From assembly GCA_026826555.1 (NCBI GenBank), contig JAKSZT010004976.1, positions 6,676,900 to 6,740,899 on the forward strand: a DNA stretch of 64,000 bases, read 5' to 3'. Under the pieces are notes generated by a model. It did no database searches. It was not told where the DNA came from and saw only the letters and a list, made by a program, of their open reading frames with translations. Both the position numbers and the translations under genes were made by a program. The DNA comes from Tolypeutes matacus (Eukaryota; Chordata; Mammalia; Cingulata; Chlamyphoridae). Shown piece by piece: positions 54,685-64,000 of this stretch (the first letter of the stretch is position 1; each line of letters begins with the position of its first letter).

Positions 54685-56846
54685 AAAGAAAGACCCTGAG
54701 CAAGAGAGCTTTAAAGATAAAATTCAGGATGTCAGTATCTCTATTCTTGGCTTTCAGAGTTCCTTACTTCTGGGGTTTCTTCATACTAATATGGGCCTTT
54801 CCATCTATTCCATTGATTCATCTCCTGAAAATACTTATCATGCTTTGGATGCATTTATAATAAATCTCCTTAGCTTGGAGAAAACACAGGAAATCCAATG
54901 CATGAAAAAGAAAATGCTCCGCCACCACAGGCCTGTCTTGGAGAGCTGGTCCACACTAATCCTGCACCATATCTAGTCTTCAAGTTTTCCAAAAAGCTCA
55001 GACCTCTGAAATAACATATACTTGGGTCCATCTTAAAGACTAGAATACAGACTAGAATGGACTTCTTGGGCCTGGAGATTCTGGAGACCATACTCCTGGA
55101 TAGTCCAAAAACATTCCCCAGTAACTTGTGGGAGAGAAATGAGCCAGCTCTAATCCTCCACATTCATCTAGTATTTGGCCCAACTTCCTGTTTGAGTGAC
55201 CCAATTTGGGGTACAGTTCAACCATATCTAACCCTTATCCTGGGGCACAATATTTTCTGTTTGCATTTCCACTTAGTCTAATTCCCCATGCCAACAGACA
55301 CATAGGAAACCCCAGGCCTAGAGAGGTAAAAATAGTGTCCCAATGTCACCCAGGGCTCAGACCAGAAGCTGATTTTCTGACACCTTATTCAATCCAGCTA
55401 GCTAGTTAGCCATTTGTCCTGGCTCTTAAATTGCTCTAATTCCTTAACTTGTAGAGCTTTATTCTGAATGGAAAGACTAAAGAGCTCTTCTGATTGCAGA
55501 GATAGAGCCAAAACACCCTTATGCTAGGTGATATCAAATGGCAGTAGGATCATGTTTACAGGTTGTGGACAGGTGGTCACAAGTTACCAATCGTCAATGC
55601 TCAATACATGTAGGAACCTATAGAGAACAATCGATATGGTTAAGGTAAGAATTTAGGAATGTCTTTTTAAGTCTGGCTTATGAAGAAAAACAGATCTATG
55701 TGATAAATGAAGTGGTTCCAAGGTTTTCAAAATTGCATCAATACATTAAGATCTAACCAACCCACAAACATAACGCACGTGCAACAGGCAAGAGCCTGCT
55801 ATCAACTCAGGTTTTTTGAAGAGCTCCATAACCAAATGAGATACTTGTCTTTTTTAATATGAAATTTGTCTGTTCTTTGTGTAGTATGATTCCCTGGACA
55901 ACTATAAACCAAACAAGACCAAACTGAGGCTTTATTATTTCCCCAGAGGAAGATGCTACAGTAACTTTCGTCTTCCCCCTAAAGACACGTGTTGGTCTGA
56001 GCTGATGGTGACCATGGGGCTGCCAGGTACCTAGCTGACTAACCAGTTTCCCAGAGGACCTTGTGGGTGTAGCCTGCTCCCCAGGAAGTAAATGGCAATG
56101 AATCACAGCTCTCAGGAGTGGAAAACACAACTGTGATTCATATTAACCAAAAGAAAAGGTTAGGGGGAGGGAAAAAAAACAAGCAAAAATTAAAACCACA
56201 AAATTAAAAACAAGCAAAAACGCATACACTCAAGCATCAGTAAATACCACATTGAGCGTGTCAGTGTAACTTCTGCTTTTTCAAAGTCCAAAGAAGGGGA
56301 AAAAAAAACAACTTTGCATAGCAAAGCCTAAACTATTAATGGCAAAATTGAACTAGTATAATGCATATGTAGTTACCTAATAAGAAATGAGGTTATTTTT
56401 AGTGCAGTTGGTATTTGTTATAAGAAAAACAGCAGCCAATGTTGTTACTCAATCTCCAATATTCTTTTATATATGTTCTTTAATTTTGATCAAATACTAT
56501 CAAACTTTTTAACTTTAACTTTTGCCTAAGCTGCAGTTTACTTTTGTAGATAGAATTCTTGCCTTCTCTCAACTAGCATACTATATGACTTCTCAATAGT
56601 GAGTCATCTAGGAAAGCAAAATAAGGGACTGAGTGCTGGACTCTAATATTAGAGTCAGATCAACAAGTAAAATAAAAAATAAAACAACAAAGAAACAAAT
56701 CATGAGCCTTGAAGCCACTGGGATCAATCACTTTGGAACCTGCTGGAAATAATACGTAGAGATGTAGAGTTCAGGCTTAAAGTATGAGCCATTTAATAAC
56801 GCATGGGGCACAAATTTTGAGCTTCTCTGTCGGTACTACAATGGAT
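54685..56846. other. Unassigned, apparently single-copy sequence
   Basis: No repeat recognised over 2.1 kb, unusual in this window. Open frames are short (up to 107 codons on the minus strand at 55807-56130) and have no domain. Could include conserved non-coding sequence. Confidence 0.45.
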
Positions 56847-57237
56847 AAAAATGAATCTGATAGGGCTTATTCTTATCAAACTTATTTTTATAGAAAAGTT
56901 ATTGAGAATAATCTTTCTTAAAAATATATATAATATGCACTTTAGATATATTGATATAGTTTGAAAAAACTTTATTAAAAGTTAGTCAAGTACCTGAGTT
57001 TTTAATATTGGACTTGAGTATTTATATTTTGTGCCATCAACTTTGTTGGATACAGAACACTGTAGGAGTGGATGATCTGTTCTAGCACCTTTACGCATTT
57101 ACTTTATGGAGAGTATGTAAGTTATTTATACACAAGGAAATCTATTTTATGTCATTGTTTAAAAGAATTGTGTGAAATCATGTAGTTGCAAATAAAAAAA
57201 AAGTTTGAGGCATGAAAAAAAAAAAAAATGAATCTGA
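56847..57237 (+). pseudogene. Poly-A retrocopy of an unidentified mRNA 3' UTR
   Basis: The insert (56861-57223) is AT-rich and non-coding. It has AATAAA at 57191-57196 and then, about 19 bases on, a pure A run (57215-57227). AAAAATGAATCTGA occurs at both edges (56847-56860 and 57224-57237, identical). A poly-A signal at the right distance, an A tail and a 14-bp duplication at a TAAAAA target are the marks of L1-mediated retroposition of a 5'-truncated cellular transcript. I do not recognise the parent gene. An unnamed SINE or L1 3' end is a less likely alternative. Confidence 0.75.
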
Positions 57238-58437
57238 ATTGGCTAACGGCAAGAGGACATGACCAAGTTTATAAAACAAAAATGAAATTGAGATTTGGTT
57301 TACTCCAGTACCATAGATGGCCAAGTAGATTTTTAAAAATCAGTATAGACCAAAGACTGAATGATTTTCAAAAGTGTGGGAAGGGGAGGTTTGGAGTGGA
57401 TGTTTTGGATGGGGGTGTTGTGTGACTACCAGCTGTCATGAGTGGTTGCCGTTGGAATTGGTGGGGATGTTAGGATAGAAGAAGCAAGTCCCCTTTTATT
57501 GGAGGAGTGATATAACTCAGTGAACAGACATTGTCAGGCTGGTGGAAATACTGGAGAACAGGGAGAGGAAGCTGGGAACAAGTGGGCAATGTGGACACAT
57601 CCATGTACCCTACACATCTAAACATATTTCAGGGAGCTGTGCCTCACAGCAAATGTCTTGGGTCAGGCCTTACAATGAATTATTTTGTTGTGAATTTTTC
57701 AGTTTGGAAGTCTCCTTTGGCCAAGCTAACCAAATGATGATCAAATCGGCACTTTACGTTTTATTATGTGACCTCGTAGAAAGCCACTCACCCTCCATTT
57801 GCCAGTAGAAATGTAACAAAACAAGACAAAAGGAAACAACATCAGAAACAGTGTTTGCGTGTGTGCTAGCTCAGATGTTTTGGTCTGTATCTTACATCTA
57901 AATGCTACCATTTTCTATCCTGACCTACTTAGCAAATTTTTCAATTTACCAAGACTTGAAGAGATTATTCATTATTTTAAATTATCCATCAGGAAGGCAT
58001 TTTATAAACATGTCTGTTTTTCTATAATTTATTTACCTTATATTTCCAAGCATCGACATTCCTAAAATGTACAGAAACCACACTCCAGATAAAAAGACTA
58101 TGGAAAACATTGCTTTCCAGTTGAATTTTTTCAACATTTTTCATCATAAAATTATGATGCAACAGGAGATACAATCATGTGGACATTCAAATCTAATATT
58201 TCTCGTAAATTTAGAATAACCTTTTTTTCAAAAGTAATATGTTTGTAGAAAAACTAGAAAATACAATTTTTAAAAATCTATAGGTTTATTTGTTAATCAT
58301 CTTGAGTACAGCCTTCCAGAATGCTTATGTACCCATATGTCTTTACCTCCTTTTTGTGTTTCATTTCATTTTACAGTGCTTATCACAAATTGATATATAT
58401 TATGTATTTATTTGCTTAATTAGTAATTGTCTGTCTC
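57238..58437. other. Unassigned sequence
   Basis: No named repeat. Short frames only. An AT-rich stretch at about 58110-58300 holds homopolymer runs. Confidence 0.4.
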
Positions 58438-58585
58438 TCCCACCAGGATGTTAGCTTCTTGAAGGAAAGCACTTTGCCACTTTTGTTCACTATGAAATCC
58501 CCTGAGCCTCACACACTGTTTGGCACATATTAGGTGTCCGTAAAGATTTACTGAATGAATGAATGATTAATGAATGAGTAGTTGG
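58438..58585 (+). repeat. LINE-2 3' end
   Basis: CACCAGGATGTTAGCTTCTTGAAGG, TTTTGTTCACTATGAAATCCCCTGAGCC, TTTGGCACATATTAGGTG and TGAATGAATGAATGA are the conserved L2 3' terminus. Confidence 0.8.
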
Positions 58586-59131
58586 CATTCACTAAATATT
58601 TGGGAGTGAAAGCCATCAAGTACAAGCCAACCTGCTCAAAGTCAAGGTGATGGCAAGTGGATTGGAACATCCTTGTTTTCCATCTCACTGTTCTTTTTTA
58701 AAAATTTCATCTGCTATTGGCTAATTAACCCTTTAATTTTCATCTGAACTCCACAAATTTAACTACAGGCACATACATGGTTCACTCTTGGTATGTGAGA
58801 AATAGTAAAAAGAAGGGGCAGATTTAGCGGGAAAAGAAAGAGAGGTGAGCCCTATAAATGGGGCTGATTGTTCAAGAGGCCAATGTGGAGTGGGGCTTGA
58901 GTGGCAGAGACTACTGTGGGCACACGTGTCTGCATTCCTGCTGCGAGAGGGGCAGTCCAGTAGCTCAGCTCAATCCCTCTGTGCTCAGAGTCTGGCCCTC
59001 CAGTGTCAAGCAGATGGATAGCAAACGGTGAAAAGGCCGAGGGAGCCGAGTAACTTCTGCAGTGACTGAAGAAAGGGAGATAATAATAAGCCCTTTCATG
59101 TTTTTCTTTACCCAACATTCAGACTTTTCTG
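58586..59131. other. Unassigned sequence
   Basis: No gene or repeat recognised. An 88-codon minus-strand frame at 58852-59118 has no domain. Confidence 0.4.
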
Positions 59132-59226
59132 TTTTTGTTTTTTTGAGGTACTGGGTCCGGGGATTGAACCTGGGACCTCATATGTGGGAAGCTGGTGCAC
59201 AAACACTTGAGCCACATCCACTCCCC
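59132..59226 (-). mobile_element. Short tRNA-derived SINE (older DAS type)
   Basis: On the minus strand: GGGGAGTGGATGTGGCTCAA, a GTGCACCAGCTTCCCACATATG stretch, GAGGTCCCAGGTTCAATCCCCGG and a TACCTCAAAAAAAC tail. Flanks are too short for a sure duplication (AGACT at both ends). Confidence 0.85.
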
Positions 59227-59499
59227 TAGACTATTTTTAATCACCAATTTTCATTCACAGGCAAAAAGTTATGAAGGAAGCATGATTTAATAAATATCCA
59301 CTGTTTAAATTATTGCCAGACAATGACCATTTCTGGCAGAAGATTTAAAATCTGATCTCTCCCTTCTTTCTTTTTTCATTCTTTTAAAGAGGATGTCTAC
59401 ACTATGAAGCAATTGTGATGGAAGGCGAAGAGAGCCAGGATTTTAAAACTTTTTAATCTGAAATACTTTTGAACTTCAAGAAAAACATTACAAGACTAG
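59227..59499. other. No recognised feature
   Basis: Short unassigned stretch before the L1M copy. Confidence 0.4.
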
Positions 59500-59971
59500 T
59501 CCAGAACCCTCACTACTCAATAAGAAGACAAACAATATAAAAAAAAAAATAAAAAAATAAAAAAGGGCAAAAGATTTGAACACATACCTCACCAAAGAAG
59601 AGATACAAATGGCAAATAAGTACATGAAAAGATGCTCAACATTTATTAGTCATTAGGGAAATACAAATTAAAACCACAATGAGATGCCACTACACATCTA
59701 TTAGAATGGCTAAAATCAAAAGATTAACAATATTAATTGTTGGTGAGGATGTGGAGAAATTGAAACTCTCATGTGGCAGTTTGAGATTATTTATGAATTC
59801 CAAAAAGAGAAAGACTGTGTTGTAAACTAATCTATTCTTCTGGGTGTGATGCACTTTGATTACATTAGATTCAGCGGAGAAGTCTTGATTAAATTACCTG
59901 TTAAGATTAGGGCTTTGATTTGACTCAGGTTGATTCTCTGCCCACTTGGTGGGCTGATATAAACAGACACA

Positions 59972-60371
59972 NNNNNNNNNNNNNNNNNNNNNNNNNNNNN
60001 NNNNNNNNNNNNNNNNNNNNNNNNNNNNNNNNNNNNNNNNNNNNNNNNNNNNNNNNNNNNNNNNNNNNNNNNNNNNNNNNNNNNNNNNNNNNNNNNNNNN
60101 NNNNNNNNNNNNNNNNNNNNNNNNNNNNNNNNNNNNNNNNNNNNNNNNNNNNNNNNNNNNNNNNNNNNNNNNNNNNNNNNNNNNNNNNNNNNNNNNNNNN
60201 NNNNNNNNNNNNNNNNNNNNNNNNNNNNNNNNNNNNNNNNNNNNNNNNNNNNNNNNNNNNNNNNNNNNNNNNNNNNNNNNNNNNNNNNNNNNNNNNNNNN
60301 NNNNNNNNNNNNNNNNNNNNNNNNNNNNNNNNNNNNNNNNNNNNNNNNNNNNNNNNNNNNNNNNNNNNNNN
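59972..60371. other. Assembly gap, 400 N
   Basis: A run of 400 N. TAAACAGACACA stands at both edges (59960-59971 and 60372-60383). The homologous LTR at 7127-7728 is continuous here with nothing missing. No frame crossing this gap should be believed. Confidence 0.99.
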
Positions 60372-60716
60372 TAAACAGACACACACTCAAGAAGACATAT
60401 CCAAGAGCTCTGTCGTTTTTGATCCTGGGGCCCTGGGGAAGAGATGAGCCATTTGCCTAATAGTTTGCAGCTGATATAGGAAGCCCTGAGAGACAAGCCC
60501 TATGACAGCCCACAGCTGAGATCAGGAAGAAGCTGGGCCCATGGAGCCTTAAGAGAAAGAGGAAGCCCAGGAAGGAGAAACCAGGCACAATCAGCCACCA
60601 TCTTGCTTTAACACGTGGCAACTGACTTTGGTGAGAAAGCAACCTTGAGTTGGACTCTTTAGGGCCTTGTAACTGTAAGCTCTTACCCAAAATAAATACC
60701 CTTTATAAAAGCCACA

Positions 60717-60830
60717 GGGGAGTAGATGTGGATCAAGCAGTTGAGTGTCTGCTTCCCACATGGGAGGTCCCGGGTTCAGTTCCTGGTGTCTCCTAAAAAC
60801 AAATAAACAAACAACAAGCAAACAAGCAAA
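60717..60830 (+). mobile_element. Short DAS SINE, first of a tandem pair
   Basis: GGGGAGTAGATGTGGATCAAGCAGTTGAG, box GGTCCCGGGTTCAGTTCCTGG, then a CAAACAA-type A-rich tail. Inserted in LTR family X just after the AATAAATACCCTTTATAAAAGCC stretch. Confidence 0.9.
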
Positions 60831-60841
60831 AGAGTCAACTC

Positions 60842-60943
60842 AGGGGAGCGATGTGGCTCAGTGGTTGAGTGCCGACTTCCCACACACAAGGTCCCGGGCT
60901 CATTCTCTGGCCCTGGTACCTTAAAAAAAAAAAAAAAAAAAAA
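60842..60943 (+). mobile_element. Short DAS SINE, second of a tandem pair
   Basis: GGGGAGCGATGTGGCTCAGTGG, box GGTCCCGGGCTCATTCTCTGG and a 23-A tail. AAAAGCCACAG at the left of the first SINE, AAAAGAGTCAACTCAG between the two and AAAAGCCAACAG after the second suggest two insertions at one target. Confidence 0.9.
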
Positions 60944-61261
60944 AAGCCAACAGATTTCTGCTACTTTGCATTGACACCCATTTGTCAGACTAGTACACCT
61001 CATACAACACTGGCGGGAACAACATAAAATGGTACAGACACTTTGGAAAATAGTTTGGCAGTTTCTTCAAGAACTAAACAAACACTGACCATAGGATTCA
61101 GAAATTCCACACATAGGTATTTACCCAAGAGAAATGAAAATGCATGTCAACATAAAGATTTACACGTGGATGTTCAAAGCAGTACTATTCATAACAAAAC
61201 CGAAAACAATCCAAATGTCCATCAACTGAACAAGCAAAACGTGATATATCCATACAATGGC

Positions 61262-61690
61262 ATAGGTCTTAATTTGCCAGGGCTGCTAAAACAAATACCA
61301 TGGGCTGCTTGGCTTAAACAACAGGAATTTATTGTCTCTCAATTTTGGAAGCAAGGAGTTCAAAATCAAGGTGCTGGCAGGGTCATGTTTTCTCTGAAGG
61401 TCTACAGCATTCTGGTAGTGGCTTGCCAGCAATCCATAGCTCAGTCTCTACCGCCATCACACGGCCATGTCTCCTTTTGCTTTCTATTCCCAGTGTGCAA
61501 ATTTCCTCTGTTTAAAAAGACTCCAGTAAAATTGGATTAAGGCCCTCCTTGATTCAGTTTGGTCTCAATTTAATTAATAGGATCTTTGAAGATCATATTT
61601 AAAAATGAGTTCACAGCCACAGGTCCAAGGATTAGGACTTGAACATGACTTTGTAGGGGGCCCATATGGGTTATGATATAACCCATAACA
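61262..61690 (-). repeat. MLT1-like MaLR solo LTR
   Basis: TTTGCCAGGGCTGCTAAAACAAATACC, GGCTTAAACAACAGGAATTTATTGTCTC, AAATCAAGGTGCTGGCAGGG, CAAATTTCCTCTGTTTAAAAAGACTCCAG, TTAGGACTTGAACATGAC and ATAACCCATAACA are the reverse MLT1 layout. It interrupts L1M sequence (CATACAATGG .. ATACTATTCAG). Confidence 0.75.
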
Positions 61691-61701
61691 ACATACTATT
61701 C

Positions 61702-62293
61702 AGAAATAAAAAGGGGGGATGGATGTGGCTCAAATGGTTGGGTGTCCATCTCCCATATAGAGGGACCTGGGTTCAATCCCTGGGACCTCCCGGTAATAAA
61801 TTAAAAAAAAAAAAAAAGAAAAAAAGGGGGGGGCAGCGGATGTGGCTCAAATGGTTGGGCATCCGTCTGCCATATGGAGGGACCTGGGTTCGATCCCCGG
61901 GACCTCCCAGTAAAATAAAATATATATTTATAGAAGGCGCATGGGCTGCCAGGCTCTGTGTGCAAGTGAACCACCGGGCCCCGGGAGCCTTGCAGCAAGA
62001 TGATGATGTAACAGGAGAGAGACGCAGGGGAGAGTCAAGACAAGATGCTCTGAAAGTGCTGAAAACCAGGAACCAAGGTGGCACGGGTGGCAGAACACCC
62101 CTCTCCTACATCGGAGGTCTCCAGGATCAAATCCTGGTGAAGACTGGAGGAGGAGAAGGAGAAGAGATGGCAGGAAACAGATACAGAGAATTGCCCAGCG
62201 AATGGACACAAAAACAGCAAATGGGAAAAGGGGGGTTTAAAATGGATAAAGTAAATAAATAAACCTTTAAAAAAAAAAAAAGAAATAAAAAGG
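61702..62293 (+). mobile_element. Tandem DAS SINE pair within one 13-bp target-site duplication
   Basis: First unit (about 61715-61825): short DAS with GGTTCAATCCCTGGGACCTCCCGG and A tail. Second unit (about 61826-62280): long two-part DAS with GGTTCGATCCCCGGGACCTCCC, the GGCGCATGGGCTGCCAGGC linker, GCAAGATGATGATGTAACAGG, the second box CCAGGATCAAATCCTGG and an A tail. AGAAATAAAAAGG flanks the whole pair (61702-61714 and 62281-62293) and a near copy (AGAAAAAAAGG) lies between the units. Confidence 0.92.
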
Positions 62294-62510
62294 AACAAAC
62301 TATTGATGCATGCTATAACATGGACAAACCACAAAATCATGCTGAATGAAAATAGCTAGACATAAAAGGACCACATAATATATGATCCCAATTATATGAA
62401 ATTTCTAGGAAATGGTATAAATTTACCAAAACACTCATAACTGTACACTTAAAATGGGTAAATTTTATATGTAAATCATACCAAAATAAAGTTGCTTAAA
62501 AACGGTAGCA

Positions 62511-62984
62511 TTCTCTAACTCTTGTTTGTATGTGCTTTTCCTCCTCCTTACTGTACCTTGGAGATAGTTTCATATTGATATAGTAGCTCTTCCTCTTTCT
62601 CTTTGGCGGTTGCATAATATTGCATTGTTTGGCTGTACTGAAATTTAGATAAATTAAACAGCCACACAAAGACATGGTCTCCTTTCCCCATTCAGTCTAA
62701 AGACATTTGAGGTATTTAGCCTGCACCGTGCTCAGCTTTAAAAGCTACAAATTCCCTCCTTCCATTCCTCAAACTCTCTTGAGGACCTAATAGCTTTAAA
62801 TCCAGAACATCCATATAGCAGATGCTATTGGTGTCCCGCCTATGTCCCCTCAGCACCCACTATTTCCATACATTTCAAGGGTTTCCCACTGCAAGTGCTT
62901 GACATTCATTCTTTTTCTGAAGACTCTCTGGTGATAGAAATACACGTGCTTCACTCATACAGCAGGACAGAAGTGCCGAGGAAT
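62511..62984. other. Unassigned sequence
   Basis: No gene or repeat recognised. Confidence 0.4.
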
Positions 62985-63215
62985 TACCAACCAGTGATGG
63001 AAGGGAGTTGGTGGACAAATGCCCCAGACTTGTCACTCCTCAGGTGAAACAACTCTGAGGTGAAGTCTACACTATCGGTAGCCTGTCCATTAACCCTGGC
63101 TGCTTTCCCTTTCCTGTCTCATTTCCCCACTCTCCTACCATCCTTCCTGGAATCACCTACTAAATCAATTACTTGTAGTGATTTGGAGGGACCCCAAAAT
63201 AAGACACTGCCAAGT
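62985..63215 (+). repeat. Ancient LTR-like repeat, third copy of the 690-1131 family
   Basis: Shares GAAGTCTACACTATCGG, TCATTTCCCCACTCTCCTACC, CTTCCTGGAATCACCTACTAAATCAATTACTTG and GGACCCCAAAATAAGACA with the copies at 690-1131 and 10380-10720. Confidence 0.5.
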
Positions 63216-64000
63216 GACATTTATTAATTGGCTCTCGCATCTGGTACCTTCTGACCAATCCTTGTGCATTTGTAAAGATAGAAACAAAACACACGGGCCA
63301 TTTTAATGGTATTAATGGTGCATTATGACTTCATTAATGACTTATTAAATATTCTCTTGGCCCAAATAAAGTGCAGGGCCATCATTAAGACACTAGGATC
63401 AAGGCCTGTTTTCATTTCTTTGCTTGATTGTCCCATGCATGGTCACAGTATAAATAATGGTGTTTGGAAAGACATTTGAACATTCAAGGCTAAGGTTTCT
63501 TCTGCAGATTTTCTATACACAGCCAACAACACAACAGTCAAGCCAGCTTTAGCATGTTTTATGACTTATAACTCACAAAAACATAAAATGGCAAAACTTC
63601 TCCATGCTAACTTGGAAATAAGTCCTGTAAATTTATGGCTGCAAATTCCAATCAACATAAAAGCGTTGCCTCTTCTCCTTCCAGCTAAATTATATTCATG
63701 CCAATTGAGAAAGCCAAGGTATTGACAGAAGCAAAGAAATGACATTTTTTACAGAATTCAAAGCCTTCTAAAATGTAGGATGAGATACACATCAATATAA
63801 TTGACAATTTATTCACTCTACTTGCTGTTCTTATTTCATTCTGACAAACCCAAGCAACCGGTATATCTTGATTCCAAGTCTAACCATTTTGGGCAGCTGC
63901 TGAGGTGGTAACAAGTTGTCACTGTAGAAGGAACAAGCTCAACAACTCCAAACACTTCATGAGTCTAAGAAGAATAAAGCCATGGTACAAAATAAGGTGC
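63216..64000. other. Unassigned sequence with a TAAT-rich block
   Basis: At about 63300-63352 TTTTAATGGTATTAATGG and CATTAATGACTTATTAAAT hold several TAAT cores. No repeat family recognised. Could be single-copy regulatory DNA, which I cannot show. Confidence 0.4.

Larger units (their letters stand above)
59767..61002 (+). repeat. Solo ERVL-like LTR (family X, copy 3) with gap and two SINEs
   Basis: Starts TGTGGCAGTTTGAG at 59772, ends GACTAGTACA at 60997. TCTCA (59767-59771) and CCTCA (60998-61002) fit the 5-bp duplication of ERVL-class integration with one change. Matches copies at 7127-7728 and 18180-18796. The TATA-like GATATAAACAG is at 59956 and the AATAAA at about 60691. A 400-base N gap and two DAS SINEs interrupt it. 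No retroviral genes are present. Confidence 0.8.
59500..62510 (+). repeat. L1M 3' end, split by three sets of insertions
   Basis: L1 ORF2 end and 3' UTR phrases appear in order on four islands: 59500-59771 (GAAGAGATACAAATGGCAAATAAG, ATTAGAATGGCTAAAATCAAAAG, GGTGAGGATGTGGAGAAATTG), 61003-61261 (AACACTGGCGGGAACA, ACTATTCATAACA, CCAAATGTCCATCAACTGAA), 61690-61714 (ATACTATTCAGAAATAAAAAGG) and 62294-62510 (CTGTACACTTAAAATGGGTAAATTTTATATG..CCAAAATAAAG). Insertions are an LTR, a second LTR and a DAS pair. Confidence 0.88.

Noticed and set aside
59860..60496. Long frames of 153-200 codons on both strands
   Set aside because: They exist only because 400 N characters contain no stop codon.

Overview
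This window looks like gene-poor nuclear DNA from a xenarthran mammal, most likely an armadillo (Dasypus or a relative). The best clue is a tRNA-derived SINE present in about 20 copies on both strands. Its head reads like GGATGTGGCTCAAGTGGTTG, it carries a GGTTCGATCCC B box, and it ends in an A-rich tail. I read it as the DAS SINE family of armadillos. Pan-mammalian fossils (MIR, L2, L1M, MER5A-like, Tigger-like, MLT1-like LTRs) also fit placental DNA. I see no intact host gene, RNA gene, CpG-island promoter, prokaryotic operon or CRISPR array.

Layout. 1-5.4 kb: LTR remnants, two ancient L1ME-type 3' ends (one holding a Tigger-like transposon) and an L2 piece. 5.4-17.6 kb: mostly single-copy sequence with an ERVL-like LTR (7.1-7.7), MLT1-like LTRs, MIRs, a short DAS SINE and an old L1/HAL1 piece. 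17.6-22.6 kb: a minus-strand L1M 3' end split by an LTR and a DAS SINE, hAT fossils, an LTR and several DAS copies. 22.65-29.04 kb: a full-length minus-strand L1 whose ORF1 is split by a DAS SINE. 29-38.6 kb: MLT1-like LTR, MIR, DAS copies, then an old plus-strand L1M holding a UBE2V1 processed pseudogene and a second Tigger-like element. 38.84-45.03 kb: a second full-length L1 of the same family on the plus strand. 45-59 kb: DAS SINEs, MIR, L2, a 36-bp minisatellite and a poly-A retrocopy of an unidentified 3' UTR. 59.5-62.5 kb: an L1M 3' end split by an ERVL-like LTR (with a 400-N gap and two DAS SINEs), an MLT1-like LTR and another DAS pair. 62.5-64 kb: mainly single-copy sequence.

How the parts relate. 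The two young L1s are a broken record of the machinery that probably mobilised the DAS SINEs and the two mRNA retrocopies, since all share A-tails and 10-20 bp target-site duplications. Nesting gives a relative order: L1M first, then Tigger/ERVL/MLT1, then young L1 and DAS.

Most worth a second look: antisense reading frames in the 5' UTRs of both young L1s, with an identical ATG context; an in-frame TAG at ORF2 codon 35 shared by both L1s; DAS SINEs with internal variable-number repeats; tandem DAS pairs at single target sites; a scaffold gap flanked by a 12-bp duplication; and a six-copy 36-bp tandem repeat open on both strands. I did not find a convincing novel multi-gene system.
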